A stretch of DNA of 64,000 nt from CAXXOK01 sp963666755 (GCA_963666755.2 CAXXGW010000002.1:1-64000); one strand, 5' to 3'; positions 8,967-17,537 are shown, counted from the stretch's first letter. Notes: generated from the letters alone by a model not told the origin. Numbers and translations are program-made.

Positions 8967-9509
8967 GTGGACGAAACCCTCATTTCCAAAGCCATGCAGG
9001 GCGACGCGGACGCGTTTGGCATGCTGGTCGGCCCTTATGAAAGCCTGGTGTACCGCCAATGCCTGCTGCTTTTAAAGAACCCCGCCGATGCGCAGGACGC
9101 GGCGCAGGAAACCATGCTCAGGGCCTACCGCGCCATGCCTCACTTTTTAGGGTTGAGCAGCGTGCCCACATGGCTGTACCGCATTGCACACAACGTCTGT
9201 CTGGATTGGCTCAAACGGCCGCGTACCCGCCGGGAGAATGCCTCGCTGGACGGCATGGCCGAGGCGGGCTTCGACCCCGCCGACCCCGCCCCCACCCCGG
9301 AAGATGCCTATCTACAGCAAAGCGACCACGCCCGCTTGCGGGAGGCGCTGCTCCGTTTGCCCGCCGACTGGCAGGCTTTGCTCCTGCTCCGTTACGGCGA
9401 TGGCTTGAGCTACGAGGCCATCGCCCAGACCCTGCGCCTGCGCGAAGGCACCGTGAAAAGCCGTTTGAACCGCGCCAAGGAAAAACTGCACGCGCTCATG
9501 AAAGATTGA
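8967..9509 (+). CDS. ECF-type RNA polymerase sigma factor
   Basis: The GTG at 8967 has GGGAGG 7 nt upstream. The 180-residue protein has region 2 (DADAFGMLVGPYESLVYRQC, then DAQDAAQETMLRAYR and WLYRIAHNVCLDWLK) and region 4 (LPADWQALLLLRYGDGLSYE with AQTLRLREGTVKSRLNRAKE), the usual ECF architecture with no regions 1.1 or 3. It should direct RNA polymerase to envelope-stress or similar promoters. The next gene encodes a membrane protein likely to hold it inactive. Target promoters cannot be read from this window. Confidence 0.9.
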   Translation: MDETLISKAMQGDADAFGMLVGPYESLVYRQCLLLLKNPADAQDAAQETMLRAYRAMPHFLGLSSVPTWLYRIAHNVCLDWLKRPRTRRENASLDGMAEAGFDPADPAPTPEDAYLQQSDHARLREALLRLPADWQALLLLRYGDGLSYEAIAQTLRLREGTVKSRLNRAKEKLHALMKD

Positions 9510-9570
9510 CTGCCGCACCCGGAACCCCAGCGCCGTTCCCTCGTCTAAAAGGTGGAAAGGAGGTCAGCCC

Positions 9571-10749
9571 ATGGAAAAGCACAACCCCCCCGACGCGCTG
9601 GACCGCGCGCTGACCGACCTGTGCCGCACCCCGGTACCCCCCGGCTACCGCGCCGCCTGGCGCGCAGCCGTGCAACGAGAGGAGCAAACCGTTATGCAAC
9701 AAAAGAAAAACCATCTCAAGCCCTTCTGGCGCGTCGCGCTGCCGGTTGCGGCGGCGCTGGTACTGGTCGTGGGCGCGCTGTCCGCCGGCTCGCTGATCCC
9801 TACGGTCGTGAACGAAACGTACTCCGCGGCGCCCATGCCCGCCCCCCGCAGCGAAGCCAAGTTCGCTGACGCCAACAACAGCCCGCAGCCCGACGGCTAC
9901 GGCGGGTCGCCCGTACTGTCGATGGCCATGGTTCCGACAGAGGAAAGCGCACAACGCAGCGGCTCTACCGCCGATACCGCCGCCGCCGATCCGGGCAACG
10001 GCACGGTGGCTGCGTCCAGCGTGAAGATTGTGCGCACCGCCGACCTGACCCTCGCCACCACCGCCTTTGACGCGGATACCGAAGCCCTGCAAACGCTGAC
10101 CACGCAACTGGGCGGCTACATCGCCAGCGTCAGCATCAACGGCGAAGCCTCGTCCCGGATGGATCGCGTAGCCTACTACAGCCTGCGCATCCCCAGCGAT
10201 AAGCTGGACGCCTTCCTGCAGGGCGCGGGCGCGATCGGCCGCGTGACCGCGCGCTCCGAAACCGCCACCGATCAGACCACCCAGTACGCCGATACCCAGC
10301 TGCGGCTGACCACCCAGCAGGCCAAGATGACCCGCCTGCAGGAGCTGCTCAAGCAGGCCGCCGATGTGAGCGATCTGCTGGATATTGAGAATGAAATCGC
10401 CGATACCCAGTACCAGCTGGATCAGCTGGAAAGCTCGCTGCGCACCATCGACCGCAACGTGCAAAACAGCGACGTATCCGTAACCCTGTATGAGGAAAGC
10501 GCGGGCGAAACCGCGCAGGCGGTGGAGCTGACGCTGTGGCAGCGCCTCGGCAGCGGGCTGAGCGCCTCGCTCAAAGCCATCGGTGTGTTTTTACAGAACC
10601 TGCTGGTGTTTATCGTAATGGCACTGCCGGTGCTCGTGCCGCTGGTTGCCCTCGTCGCGCTCGTTGTATGGCTGGCGCGCAAACGGCGTAAGGCGCACGA
10701 CGCGCAAACCCCCAATACTACCGAAGAAAAACCGATTGAAAAGGAGTGA
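9571..10749 (+). CDS. DUF4349 membrane protein, probable anti-sigma partner
   Basis: The 392-residue protein begins with a short cytoplasmic segment (about 1-50), then a membrane segment VALPVAAALVLVVGALSAG (about 55-73). An extracytoplasmic DUF4349 domain follows (VRTADLTLATTAFD, QLGGYIAS, LRIPSDKLDAF, VTARSETATDQTTQYADT, a coiled-coil arm). A C-terminal membrane segment near residues 343-369 ends in basic residues. It follows the ECF sigma gene by 61 bp in the same direction, as DUF4349 proteins often do. The anti-sigma role is inferred from this context and topology, not from a recognised zinc-finger motif (no HxxxCxxC). Confidence 0.75.
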   Translation: MEKHNPPDALDRALTDLCRTPVPPGYRAAWRAAVQREEQTVMQQKKNHLKPFWRVALPVAAALVLVVGALSAGSLIPTVVNETYSAAPMPAPRSEAKFADANNSPQPDGYGGSPVLSMAMVPTEESAQRSGSTADTAAADPGNGTVAASSVKIVRTADLTLATTAFDADTEALQTLTTQLGGYIASVSINGEASSRMDRVAYYSLRIPSDKLDAFLQGAGAIGRVTARSETATDQTTQYADTQLRLTTQQAKMTRLQELLKQAADVSDLLDIENEIADTQYQLDQLESSLRTIDRNVQNSDVSVTLYEESAGETAQAVELTLWQRLGSGLSASLKAIGVFLQNLLVFIVMALPVLVPLVALVALVVWLARKRRKAHDAQTPNTTEEKPIEKE

Positions 10750-10754
10750 CCCTG

Positions 10755-11462
10755 ATGTTCCGTAAACTGTTGATTCTCGCGCTGGCGCTGGCGCTTTGCC
10801 TGCCCGCCGCAACCGTGCTGGCCGAGGTGGACGCGTGCAATACCGTAACCGCGCTGGGCACTGCCACCGTAACCGTGCAGCCCGACGCCGCCACGCTGAC
10901 TGTGGGCGTTACCACGCAGGATACGCTGGTAACCGTGGCGCAGACCGCCAACGCAACCGCCATGCAAAGCGTTTTGAAGGCCCTGCGGGACGGCGGCGTG
11001 GCCGACGCCGATCTGCAAACCCAGAACTATAGCGTCAACCCCGTGTACGATTACCAGAACGGCAAATTCAGCAACGCGCAAACGGTGTCCGGCTACGAGG
11101 TGAGCAACAACGTGCAGGTCACGGTGCGCGCGCTGGATCAGCTGCCCACGCTGCTGGACGCGGCGATGGCCGCGGGCGCCAACCAGAGCTACGGCATCAC
11201 CTTTATCAGCGAAAAGAGCGCCGATGCGTACGATCAGGCGATGGCTGCCGCCGCGGCCGACGCGGTGCGCAAGGCGAAGCTGCTGGCCGCTGCCTCCGGG
11301 CGCACGCCGGGGCAGGTGCAATCGCTAACCGAAGCGACCGACGCGTACATTCCCTTTGCCGCGGGCAAGGCGGTCACGTATGATGCGATGGACTCGACGC
11401 CTATTGAGAATGGCACCTTGACGGTCACGGCCAATGTGCGTGCGGTGCTGGCCCTGGAGTAA
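10755..11462 (+). CDS. secreted SIMPL-domain (DUF541) protein
   Basis: The ATG at 10755 has AAGGAG 8 nt upstream; an in-frame GTG at 10746 overlaps that site and is rejected. A signal peptide (FRKLLILALALALCLPAATVL, cut near LA-E) leads a 235-residue protein with the SIMPL pattern: VTALGTATVTVQPDAATLTV, a helical middle, DLQTQNYSVNPVYDY, YEVSNNVQVTVR and the closing GRTPGQVQSLTEA. The function of the domain is not settled. The gene is 5 nt from the DUF4349 stop and belongs to the sigma factor operon. Confidence 0.8.
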   Translation: MFRKLLILALALALCLPAATVLAEVDACNTVTALGTATVTVQPDAATLTVGVTTQDTLVTVAQTANATAMQSVLKALRDGGVADADLQTQNYSVNPVYDYQNGKFSNAQTVSGYEVSNNVQVTVRALDQLPTLLDAAMAAGANQSYGITFISEKSADAYDQAMAAAAADAVRKAKLLAAASGRTPGQVQSLTEATDAYIPFAAGKAVTYDAMDSTPIENGTLTVTANVRAVLALE

Positions 11463-11479
11463 GGCAAAATGACCCCCCG

Positions 11480-11640
11480 CCGCAGCGGAAAAGGGTCAAG
11501 GGCGAAAGCCCTTGTCAGGGTGCAGGGGTGAAACCCCTGCCGGGGCTTGGGGCGGTGCCCCAACCCCCTTGCCGCAGCGGAAGGTGTAGCGAGCGAACAG
11601 CCGCGTAGCGGCTATGAGGCGCGCGGGTCAAGCGCTCAGT
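11480..11640 (+). repeat. composite element, variant hairpin unit (module V)
   Basis: The unit contains AAGGGCGAAAGCCCTT, CAGGGGTGAAACCCCTG and GGGGCGGTGCCCC hairpins, then a family A-like end (AGCCGCGTAGCGGCT, ATGAGGCGCGCGGG). A matching unit in the opposite orientation occupies 63855-64000 and shares the same CAGGGGTGAAACCCCTG hairpin. Confidence 0.7.
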
Positions 11641-11649
11641 CGGGAGTAT

Positions 11650-11770
11650 ATCCAAAGTAAAGTAACACAGGGCCGGGGCGATCGCCCCGACCTTGCTGGT
11701 TATATTCATGAGCTTTATTTCGCACTAAGCAGGGAAGGACACGGTACTTTACCGGCTTCTACTGCTAGCA
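11650..11770 (+). repeat. composite element, palindrome module (module P), copy 1
   Basis: This ~120-bp segment contains the palindrome CGGGGCGATCGCCCCG (11674-11689) and matches the reverse complement of 63716-63838 along its length: TATCCAAAGTRAA, the palindrome, CTTKCTGGTTRTATTCA, CAGGGAAGGA, and GGCTTCTACTGCTAGCATG at the right end. No coding potential is seen. Confidence 0.7.
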
Positions 11771-11786
11771 TGTAGCTGGTTTCCAG

Positions 11787-12344
11787 CCCCGCGCGCCTCA
11801 TAGCGCCTGCGGCGCTGTTCGCGCGCTGCGCACTCTCGCTGCGGCTGGGGCCAAAGGGTTTCACCCTTTGGAATCCTGACAAGGGCCAGCGGCCCTTGAC
11901 CCATTTTTATGCTTTCATGCGGTAGATTTCTACCCCCGCGCACCTCATAGCGCCTGCGGCGCTGTTCGCGCGCTGCGTACTCTCGCTGCGGCTGGGGCCA
12001 AAGGGTTTCACCCTTTGGAATCCTGACAAGGGCCAGCGGCCCTTGACCCATTTTGTTGCTTACCTTTGGCTGGTTTCCAGCCCCGCGCGCCTCATAGCGC
12101 CTGCGGCGCTGTTCGCGCGCTGCGCATTCTCGCTGCGGCTGGGGCCAAAGGGTTTCACCCTTTGGAAACCTGACAAGGGCCAGCGGCCCTTGACCCCTTT
12201 TTATGCTTTCATGCGGTAGATTTCTACCCCCGCGCGCCTCATAGCGCCTACGGCGCTGTTCGCGCGCTGCGCACTCTCGCTGCGGCTGGGGCCAAAGGGT
12301 TTCACCCTTTGGAATCCTGACAAGGGCCAGCGGCCCTTGACCCA
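11787..12344 (-). repeat. family A hairpin array, four 147-bp units
   Basis: Units start at 11787, 11934, 12081 and 12228, an exact 147-bp period. Each ~117-bp core has three hairpins: AGCGCC/GGCGCT, CCAAAGGG/CCCTTTGG and AAGGGCC/GGCCCTT. The 30-nt spacers alternate between two types: one contains GCTTTCATGCGGTAGATTTC, the other CTTTGGCTGGTTTCCAG. The array is therefore a 294-bp pair duplicated once. Open frames through it encode only repeated low-complexity peptides. Confidence 0.85.
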
Positions 12345-12366
12345 TTTTGCTGTAACGCAAGCACGC

Positions 12367-12405
12367 AAAAACCCCGCCGCAGTCTTACCGATTGCGGCGG
12401 GGTTT
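12367..12405 (-). terminator. Rho-independent terminator of the peptidoglycan-binding protein gene
   Basis: A perfect 13-bp stem (AAACCCCGCCGCA at 12369-12381 and its complement at 12393-12405), an 11-nt loop and a T run on the minus strand, 16 nt after the stop codon. Confidence 0.85.
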
Positions 12406-12420
12406 GATCATCTGCCGGTT

Positions 12421-14697
12421 CTATTGCACCTTCGTGGGCCAAACGGATTTAGCATAGCTATATGCTTCTAGGATTGAATCTTGTGCAGTTTTATTTACAA
12501 CCTCTGAACCATGCGTTTTGCTGTTAACAAAATGTACACAAAGCATACCATAGTAATTATTAACGGCAGGGTAATTATTCACGATGTCGTTACTACTCTG
12601 ATTATATCCATGCGGCCAACCATAAATACTCACACAATACACAGTCCCACCAACATTTAATAATGCCGGTCTGTGCCCCCAGACGTTAGCACCCCATGTT
12701 TTTGTTGTCCAAGCACCAGCGAAATCAGGCCAGGTATAGTTGGTGTTCCCATTGTCGCAATCAGCAACGATTTTCGCCTTCTGCGAATCATTTGGATGAC
12801 TGCTATTGTAAGGAAATCCAACAATATCACACATAATCTTTGTATCTGCAGCAGTAAGAGGGACGCAGTCTGCATGGCTTCCCCCATATATGCGATATAT
12901 TGTAAATACTTTACCAGAACGAGTATCCATAACCTGTGCAGAAGAAAATTTGGGGAAAAGCTCAGCCCCCTTATTAGTAAAATCCCAGTCGGCCTTGAGC
13001 ACTTTATTCACGGTGCCGAAGTCCGTCGAGCTTGCGCCGCTGATGGCCGCGATGGCTTTGGGGTACAGCGCACCGATGGTTTCCGGCCCGGCGGAACCGT
13101 CACGCGTGAGTTTATAAGCCCGCTGGAAGTTGTAGATGGCCGCCTTGGTAGCGCTGCTGAACGTACCGTCCAGCGCGCCCGTATAGTAACCCAGAACGCT
13201 GAGCGCGTATTGGCACGCGTGCACGTTGATATCCCCGACAAGGTTACCGTCGCTGTTGATGCTGTACTTGTAGCCGGCGGGCCAGAGCGTGCCGGTGATG
13301 TAGGTGTTCAGCGCCGCGGCGGTCATGATGTCGGTGGTGGCAATGTTGGCATAGACGAAGTTATACCGGCTGTTGCTGTAATACAGGCTGCCGTAAACCT
13401 TTGTGTTTTTCGTATACGTCGCGGTGCTGACCAGCTGCGCGATGCTACCCGCCGTAAGCGTTACGGCGCCGGTATCGCTTTCTTCTTCACTGGTGAAGAT
13501 TTTTAACCCCGCGCTGCCCACCTTCAGGTAGGACTTGGTGGTGGAATCCACCACGCCGCTGGAGCCGCCGTAGGTGGCGGTAACATAATCGCCGCGCACA
13601 TAGCCCTTGACGCCATTGGAAAGCTTGATATAGTACCACGTGTAGCCGCCCGACGTAATGGGCGAGGCCATCAGCGTGGCCGTGCTGCTCTTGGACAGCA
13701 GGTAGCCGGTGCGCGAGCCGTTGGCGGTTTTGCGCACCACCACGTTGGAATCGGCCGTGACGGTACCCACCGCCGTTGTGCCGCCGGACGTGCCGGAGCT
13801 GCCCAGATTGGTATAGGTGCCCATCAGCCAGCCGCTGCGGTTGTTGTAAACCACGTAGTACCACATAACGCCGCTGGATGTGGCGGTCTTGGAAAAGGCC
13901 AGCGTTGTCTTTTTAGGAATAACTGCCAGACGGACCGCCTTTGTGGAGTTGCTCTTGCGCAGGTTTACCTTGGCGGTGGTGGTCAGCGTGCCGGTAAGGT
14001 TGCCGATGGTCGAGCCGCTTGTGTTATAGGAGGCGATAGCCAGCGGGTAGAGCACCTTTTGCGTGAAAGGCCCGGCATAGCCGTCCACATCCAGCTTGTA
14101 AGCCTTCTGGAAGCTCTTGACCCCCGAGATGGTATCCGTGCCGTAGCTGCCGTCCAGCACGCCGCTGTAATAGCCCAGCGTGCGCAGCGCCAGCTGCAGG
14201 CCGTACACGCGCACATCGCGCTTGAGGTTCATTTCAGGCTTGAGGCTGGGGTAATCGGTCGTGGTCCACAGGGTGCCGACCACGTAGGTCTGCACGGCGG
14301 TGGTGTCCATCACCATGGCGCTGATGTCGCTCCACTTGACGTTGTAGCGGGTGCTGTTGTAATACAAGCAGCCGTACTCGGTCGTCGTGGTGGTCGCGGG
14401 CGTGGTGGTGGTCACCGTGGTGGTCACGGTATAGGTGTCGGTGGAGGCGAGCATCAGCACCGTGCCGGCCGGCACGGAAATGGCGCCGCTGGCAGGGGTC
14501 GTTTCCGTGGTAAAGATATTGACCGCCGCCGTGAGCTTGATAAAGCTCATGGCTGTGGAATCCGTTACCGCGGAGGAGGTGGTGCCTACGGACGCCGCCA
14601 TGGCCGCCGGTGCGGCGGAAAGCACCATGCAAAGGATCAGCAGGAGCGAAATGCTTCTGCGCAGGCGGCCGCCCACGTCAGTTGTCAGTTTAGCCAT
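12421..14697 (-). CDS. secreted multi-domain peptidoglycan-binding / SH3 protein with an AT-rich C-terminal domain
   Basis: The start is the ATG at 14697 (MAKLTTDVGG) with GGGAGAG 10 nt upstream. A signal peptide covers about residues 1-34. The order is: unnamed unit 1 (36-158), PG_binding_1-like helical repeat (161-219; LGYYSGVLDGSYGT), SH3-like repeat (237-294; VNLRKSNS), SH3-like repeat (307-376), unnamed unit 2 (381-486), PG_binding_1-like repeat (487-544; LGYYTGALDGTFSS) and a C-terminal domain (569-758). Units 1 and 2 are homologous (INIFT/LKIFT, YGCLYYNSTRYN/YGSLYYSNSRYN, GTLW). The last domain has conserved-looking SHADCVPLTAAD, GWPHG, CVHF and KTHGSEV, resembling a domain seen in other clostridial secreted proteins and possibly a hydrolase. 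Its DNA is about 36% GC at 12481-12600 against 67% at 13021-13080, which suggests acquisition of this end. Confidence 0.8.
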   Translation of the reverse strand: MAKLTTDVGGRLRRSISLLLILCMVLSAAPAAMAASVGTTSSAVTDSTAMSFIKLTAAVNIFTTETTPASGAISVPAGTVLMLASTDTYTVTTTVTTTTPATTTTTEYGCLYYNSTRYNVKWSDISAMVMDTTAVQTYVVGTLWTTTDYPSLKPEMNLKRDVRVYGLQLALRTLGYYSGVLDGSYGTDTISGVKSFQKAYKLDVDGYAGPFTQKVLYPLAIASYNTSGSTIGNLTGTLTTTAKVNLRKSNSTKAVRLAVIPKKTTLAFSKTATSSGVMWYYVVYNNRSGWLMGTYTNLGSSGTSGGTTAVGTVTADSNVVVRKTANGSRTGYLLSKSSTATLMASPITSGGYTWYYIKLSNGVKGYVRGDYVTATYGGSSGVVDSTTKSYLKVGSAGLKIFTSEEESDTGAVTLTAGSIAQLVSTATYTKNTKVYGSLYYSNSRYNFVYANIATTDIMTAAALNTYITGTLWPAGYKYSINSDGNLVGDINVHACQYALSVLGYYTGALDGTFSSATKAAIYNFQRAYKLTRDGSAGPETIGALYPKAIAAISGASSTDFGTVNKVLKADWDFTNKGAELFPKFSSAQVMDTRSGKVFTIYRIYGGSHADCVPLTAADTKIMCDIVGFPYNSSHPNDSQKAKIVADCDNGNTNYTWPDFAGAWTTKTWGANVWGHRPALLNVGGTVYCVSIYGWPHGYNQSSNDIVNNYPAVNNYYGMLCVHFVNSKTHGSEVVNKTAQDSILEAYSYAKSVWPTKVQ

Positions 14698-14770
14698 TTC
14701 CAAACATCTCTCCCATCGCGGATTATCGCTGCTGTCCAATTAAACGATGCTAACGTTCCAGAGCATCCCT

Positions 14771-14799
14771 AGTCTATTACAATTTTATTACAATGTCAA
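14771..14799 (-). promoter_or_regulatory. promoter of the peptidoglycan-binding protein gene
   Basis: On the minus strand: TTGACA (14794-14799), a 17-nt spacer and TAGACT (14771-14776), 73 nt before the start codon in an AT-rich stretch. Confidence 0.6.
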
Positions 14800-14867
14800 G
14801 TTTTCTGCCGTCACCTGTTGCATTTTTACGTCACAGATCGCGTAAAATTTGTAAACATTGGCGCAAA

Positions 14868-15914
14868 TCAGGTTAACGGGTCCGCAAGAGCCGCGATGGC
14901 GCTGAGCAGCGCCTGCACATTTGCCTCCGGCGTGGTGGCTCCGGCGCAGAAGCGCACGGCTGAGCGCGCCTCGTCCACACGGGCCCATTCGGCAAAGCTG
15001 AAATCCCGCGAAAGCTGCAAAAGTACCGAGTCCCGCAGGATGGGGAAAATCTGGTTGGCCCGCGTGCGGCACAGCATCGGCACGCCGCGTGCTTCCAGCG
15101 CGGCCTGGATGCGCTGCGCCTGATCGTTGGCCCGCCGCGCGAGCGAAACGTACAGCCCGTCCTTCATCAGGGTCGCAAACTGCACGCCCAGCAACCGGCC
15201 TTTGGCCAGCAGCGCGCCGCGCTGCTTGATGTGGTAGCGGAAAAGCGGCCAGCGCTCCGGGGCGGGCAGCACCAGCGCCTCGCCAAACAGCGCGCCGCAC
15301 TTGGTGCCCCCCAGCGTAAAGGCGTCGCAGTGCGCGGCCAAAAAGGGCAAATCCACCTGCGGGTCGGCGGCCAGCCCGTAGCTCAGGCGAGCGCCGTCAA
15401 GGTAGAGGGTCATGCCGCAGGCCAGCGTCGCCTCACGGAGGGCGGAAAGCTCCTCCCGGGTGTACAGGGTGCCCAGCTCCGTCGGGTGGCTGATATAGAC
15501 CATCGCGGGGCGCACCATATGCTCATGCGTGCCGTCGGCACAGTGGCTTTCCCACGCGGCGCGCACCTGCGCGGCGGTCAGCTTGCCCTCGTGCCCCGGC
15601 AGGGCGAGCACCTTGTGGCCCGTTGCCTCAATCGCGCCGGTCTCGTGCACGTTAATATGCCCCGTATCCGCGCACAGCACGCCCTCAAAGGGCCGCAGCG
15701 CCGCGGCGATCACCGTCAGGTTCACCTGCGTGCCGCCCACAAAAAAATGGACGCCCGCTCCGGGGCAGCGGCACTGCTCCGCAATCATCACGCGGGCCTG
15801 ATCGCACAGGTCATCCTCGCCATAGCCGGGGGTTTGCAGATCGTTGGTGCGGCAAAGCGCCTCCAGCACATGCGCGTCCGCGCCTTCCAGATAATCGCAT
15901 TCAAACCGGGGCAT
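14868..15914 (-). CDS. low-specificity L-threonine aldolase family PLP enzyme
   Basis: The ATG at 15914 (MPRFECDYLEG) follows GAAGGAGGG. The 348-residue protein shows the beta-eliminating lyase fold: GVHFFVGGTQVN, CADTGHINVHETGAIE, YLDGARLSYG (Asp173, Arg176) and the PLP lysine in LGGTKCG (Lys205). The family cleaves L-threonine or L-allo-threonine to glycine and acetaldehyde in the cytoplasm. It stands downstream of purA but is separated by 269 bp with a terminator, so it is probably its own unit. Confidence 0.88.
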   Translation of the reverse strand: MPRFECDYLEGADAHVLEALCRTNDLQTPGYGEDDLCDQARVMIAEQCRCPGAGVHFFVGGTQVNLTVIAAALRPFEGVLCADTGHINVHETGAIEATGHKVLALPGHEGKLTAAQVRAAWESHCADGTHEHMVRPAMVYISHPTELGTLYTREELSALREATLACGMTLYLDGARLSYGLAADPQVDLPFLAAHCDAFTLGGTKCGALFGEALVLPAPERWPLFRYHIKQRGALLAKGRLLGVQFATLMKDGLYVSLARRANDQAQRIQAALEARGVPMLCRTRANQIFPILRDSVLLQLSRDFSFAEWARVDEARSAVRFCAGATTPEANVQALLSAIAALADPLT

Positions 15915-15956
15915 AGGGTCGCCCTCCTTCTGTGTTCGCGGCGCCGGTGCGGCGCT

Positions 15957-15999
15957 AAGAAAAACGGGGGAGGCGTGGGCACAGGCCCCGGCTCCCCCG
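15957..15999 (-). terminator. Rho-independent terminator after purA
   Basis: On the minus strand CCGGGGGAG-type stem (GGGGGAG at 15966-15972 with CTCCCCC at 15992-15998) is followed by a T run (A run at 15957-15964). Confidence 0.75.
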
Positions 16000-16183
16000 G
16001 CGGTACGGCCGCGTCCGTCCGGCGCGAACCGCCAGTGCAACGGATGCGGCAGGGGTAAAACGGAATCGTTCGGCTTTGGCAGCCCCGCCCACGCGCGCGG
16101 GGTGCGGCGGCAGGCCCGGAGCCGTCATGCCGTAACGGCTGGGGCGCATCCTCCGGCGCGGCGTGATCCCGCGCGGCCGCGCC

Positions 16184-17461
16184 TCAGCTGCGGCAGAAGG
16201 TTTCGCTGCGCTTGGGGCCGGTGGAGATCATGCGGATGGGCACCTCCACCTGCGTTTGCAGGAAATCGACATAGGCGCGGCAGTTTTCCGGCAGCGCGGC
16301 AAAGCTGGTTACGCCGCGCACATCGCACTTCCAGCCCGGCAGCACGGTGTAGACGGGTTTGCAGCGCATTAGCGCGGGGGTGTTGGGGAAATCCGTAACC
16401 GTACGGCCGTCCAGCTCATAGGCGGTGCACACGGGGATTTCGTCCAGGTAACCCAGCACGTCCAGGTTGGTGAGCACGCACTCGGTCGCACCCTGCACAA
16501 GGCAACCGTAGCGGGTGGCCACCGCGTCAAACCAGCCCACCCGGCGGGGGCGGCCGGTGGTCGCGCCGTATTCGCCCGCGTCGCCGCCGCGCTTGCGCAG
16601 CTCTTCCGCCGCGTCGTCAAACAGCTCGGTGGTAAAGGGGCCCGCGCCTACGCAGCTGGAATAGGCTTTGGTTACGCAGTACACTTCCTGAATGGCGTTG
16701 GCGGGCACGCCCGCGCCCACCGCGCCGTACCCCGCCAGCGGCGAGGAGGAGGTGGTGTACGGGTAAATACCGTGATCCGGGTCGCGCAGGCTGCCCAGCT
16801 GGCCTTCCAGCAGGATGGTCTTGTTGTCCTTAAGCGCGCGGTGCAGGAACACGGTGGTGTCGATCACCATCGGGCGGATGCGCTCGGCCTGCTCCAAGAG
16901 CTTGCGGTACAGCGCCTCGACATCCAGCGGCGGCTTGCCGTACAGCGATTCCAGAATCGCGTTCTTCTGCGTGACCACGCCGTTTAAGCGGCTGCGCAGC
17001 AGCGCCTTGTCGTACAGCTGGCAAACCTGAATGCCAATTTTCATGTATTTATCGCCGTAGAAGGGGGCGATGCCGCTCTTGGTGGAGCCGAAGCTGGCCT
17101 TGCCGAGCCGCTCCTCTTCAAAGCGGTCGAAGTCGATGTGGTACGGCATCATCACCTGCGCGCGGTCGCTGATGTACAGCGTCGGGGCGGGCACCCCGCG
17201 GCCAACCAGATCGTCGTACTCGCGCAGCAGCTTGTCGATATCCAGCGCCACGCCCGGGCCGATCACATTGGCAATGCGGTGGTGAAATACGCCCGACGGC
17301 AGCAGATGCAGCGCAAATTTGCCAAAATCGTTGATGATCGTATGCCCCGCGTTCGCGCCTCCCTGAAAGCGGACCACCACGTCGCTGTCCTCGGCCAGCA
17401 CATCGGTGATCTTGCCCTTGCCCTCGTCGCCCCAGTTGGCGCCAACAATCGCTCGGACCAT
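16184..17461 (-). CDS. purA: adenylosuccinate synthetase
   Basis: The start is the ATG at 17461 (MVRAIVGANWGDEGKGK) with an AGGAAAGGGG site. The length of 425 aa is normal for PurA. The GTP-binding P-loop WGDEGKGK is at residues 10-17, followed by VRFQGGANAGHTI and, late in the protein, TGRPRRVGWFD. It joins IMP and aspartate with GTP to form adenylosuccinate, the first committed step to AMP. It is transcribed alone from a clear promoter. An earlier in-frame ATG at 17506 would add a poorly conserved leader overlapping the promoter. Confidence 0.97.
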   Translation of the reverse strand: MVRAIVGANWGDEGKGKITDVLAEDSDVVVRFQGGANAGHTIINDFGKFALHLLPSGVFHHRIANVIGPGVALDIDKLLREYDDLVGRGVPAPTLYISDRAQVMMPYHIDFDRFEEERLGKASFGSTKSGIAPFYGDKYMKIGIQVCQLYDKALLRSRLNGVVTQKNAILESLYGKPPLDVEALYRKLLEQAERIRPMVIDTTVFLHRALKDNKTILLEGQLGSLRDPDHGIYPYTTSSSPLAGYGAVGAGVPANAIQEVYCVTKAYSSCVGAGPFTTELFDDAAEELRKRGGDAGEYGATTGRPRRVGWFDAVATRYGCLVQGATECVLTNLDVLGYLDEIPVCTAYELDGRTVTDFPNTPALMRCKPVYTVLPGWKCDVRGVTSFAALPENCRAYVDFLQTQVEVPIRMISTGPKRSETFCRS

Positions 17462-17508
17462 GGTGTCGATCCCCTTTCCTGTGGTAAAGTCTGAAAACAC
17501 CAACACTC

Positions 17509-17537
17509 ATTATCCTATACCGCCGGTGGAAAGTCAA
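17509..17537 (-). promoter_or_regulatory. purA promoter
   Basis: On the minus strand: TTGACT (17532-17537), a 17-nt spacer and GATAAT (17509-17514), 47 nt before the purA ATG. Confidence 0.65.

Noticed and set aside
11787..12344. Protein of about 200 residues with repeated QRECAAREQRRRRYEARG-like segments (also at 31.7 and 63.4 kb)
   Set aside because: It is a translation of family A hairpin units. It has no ribosome binding site, and the same DNA occurs in several frames and orientations.
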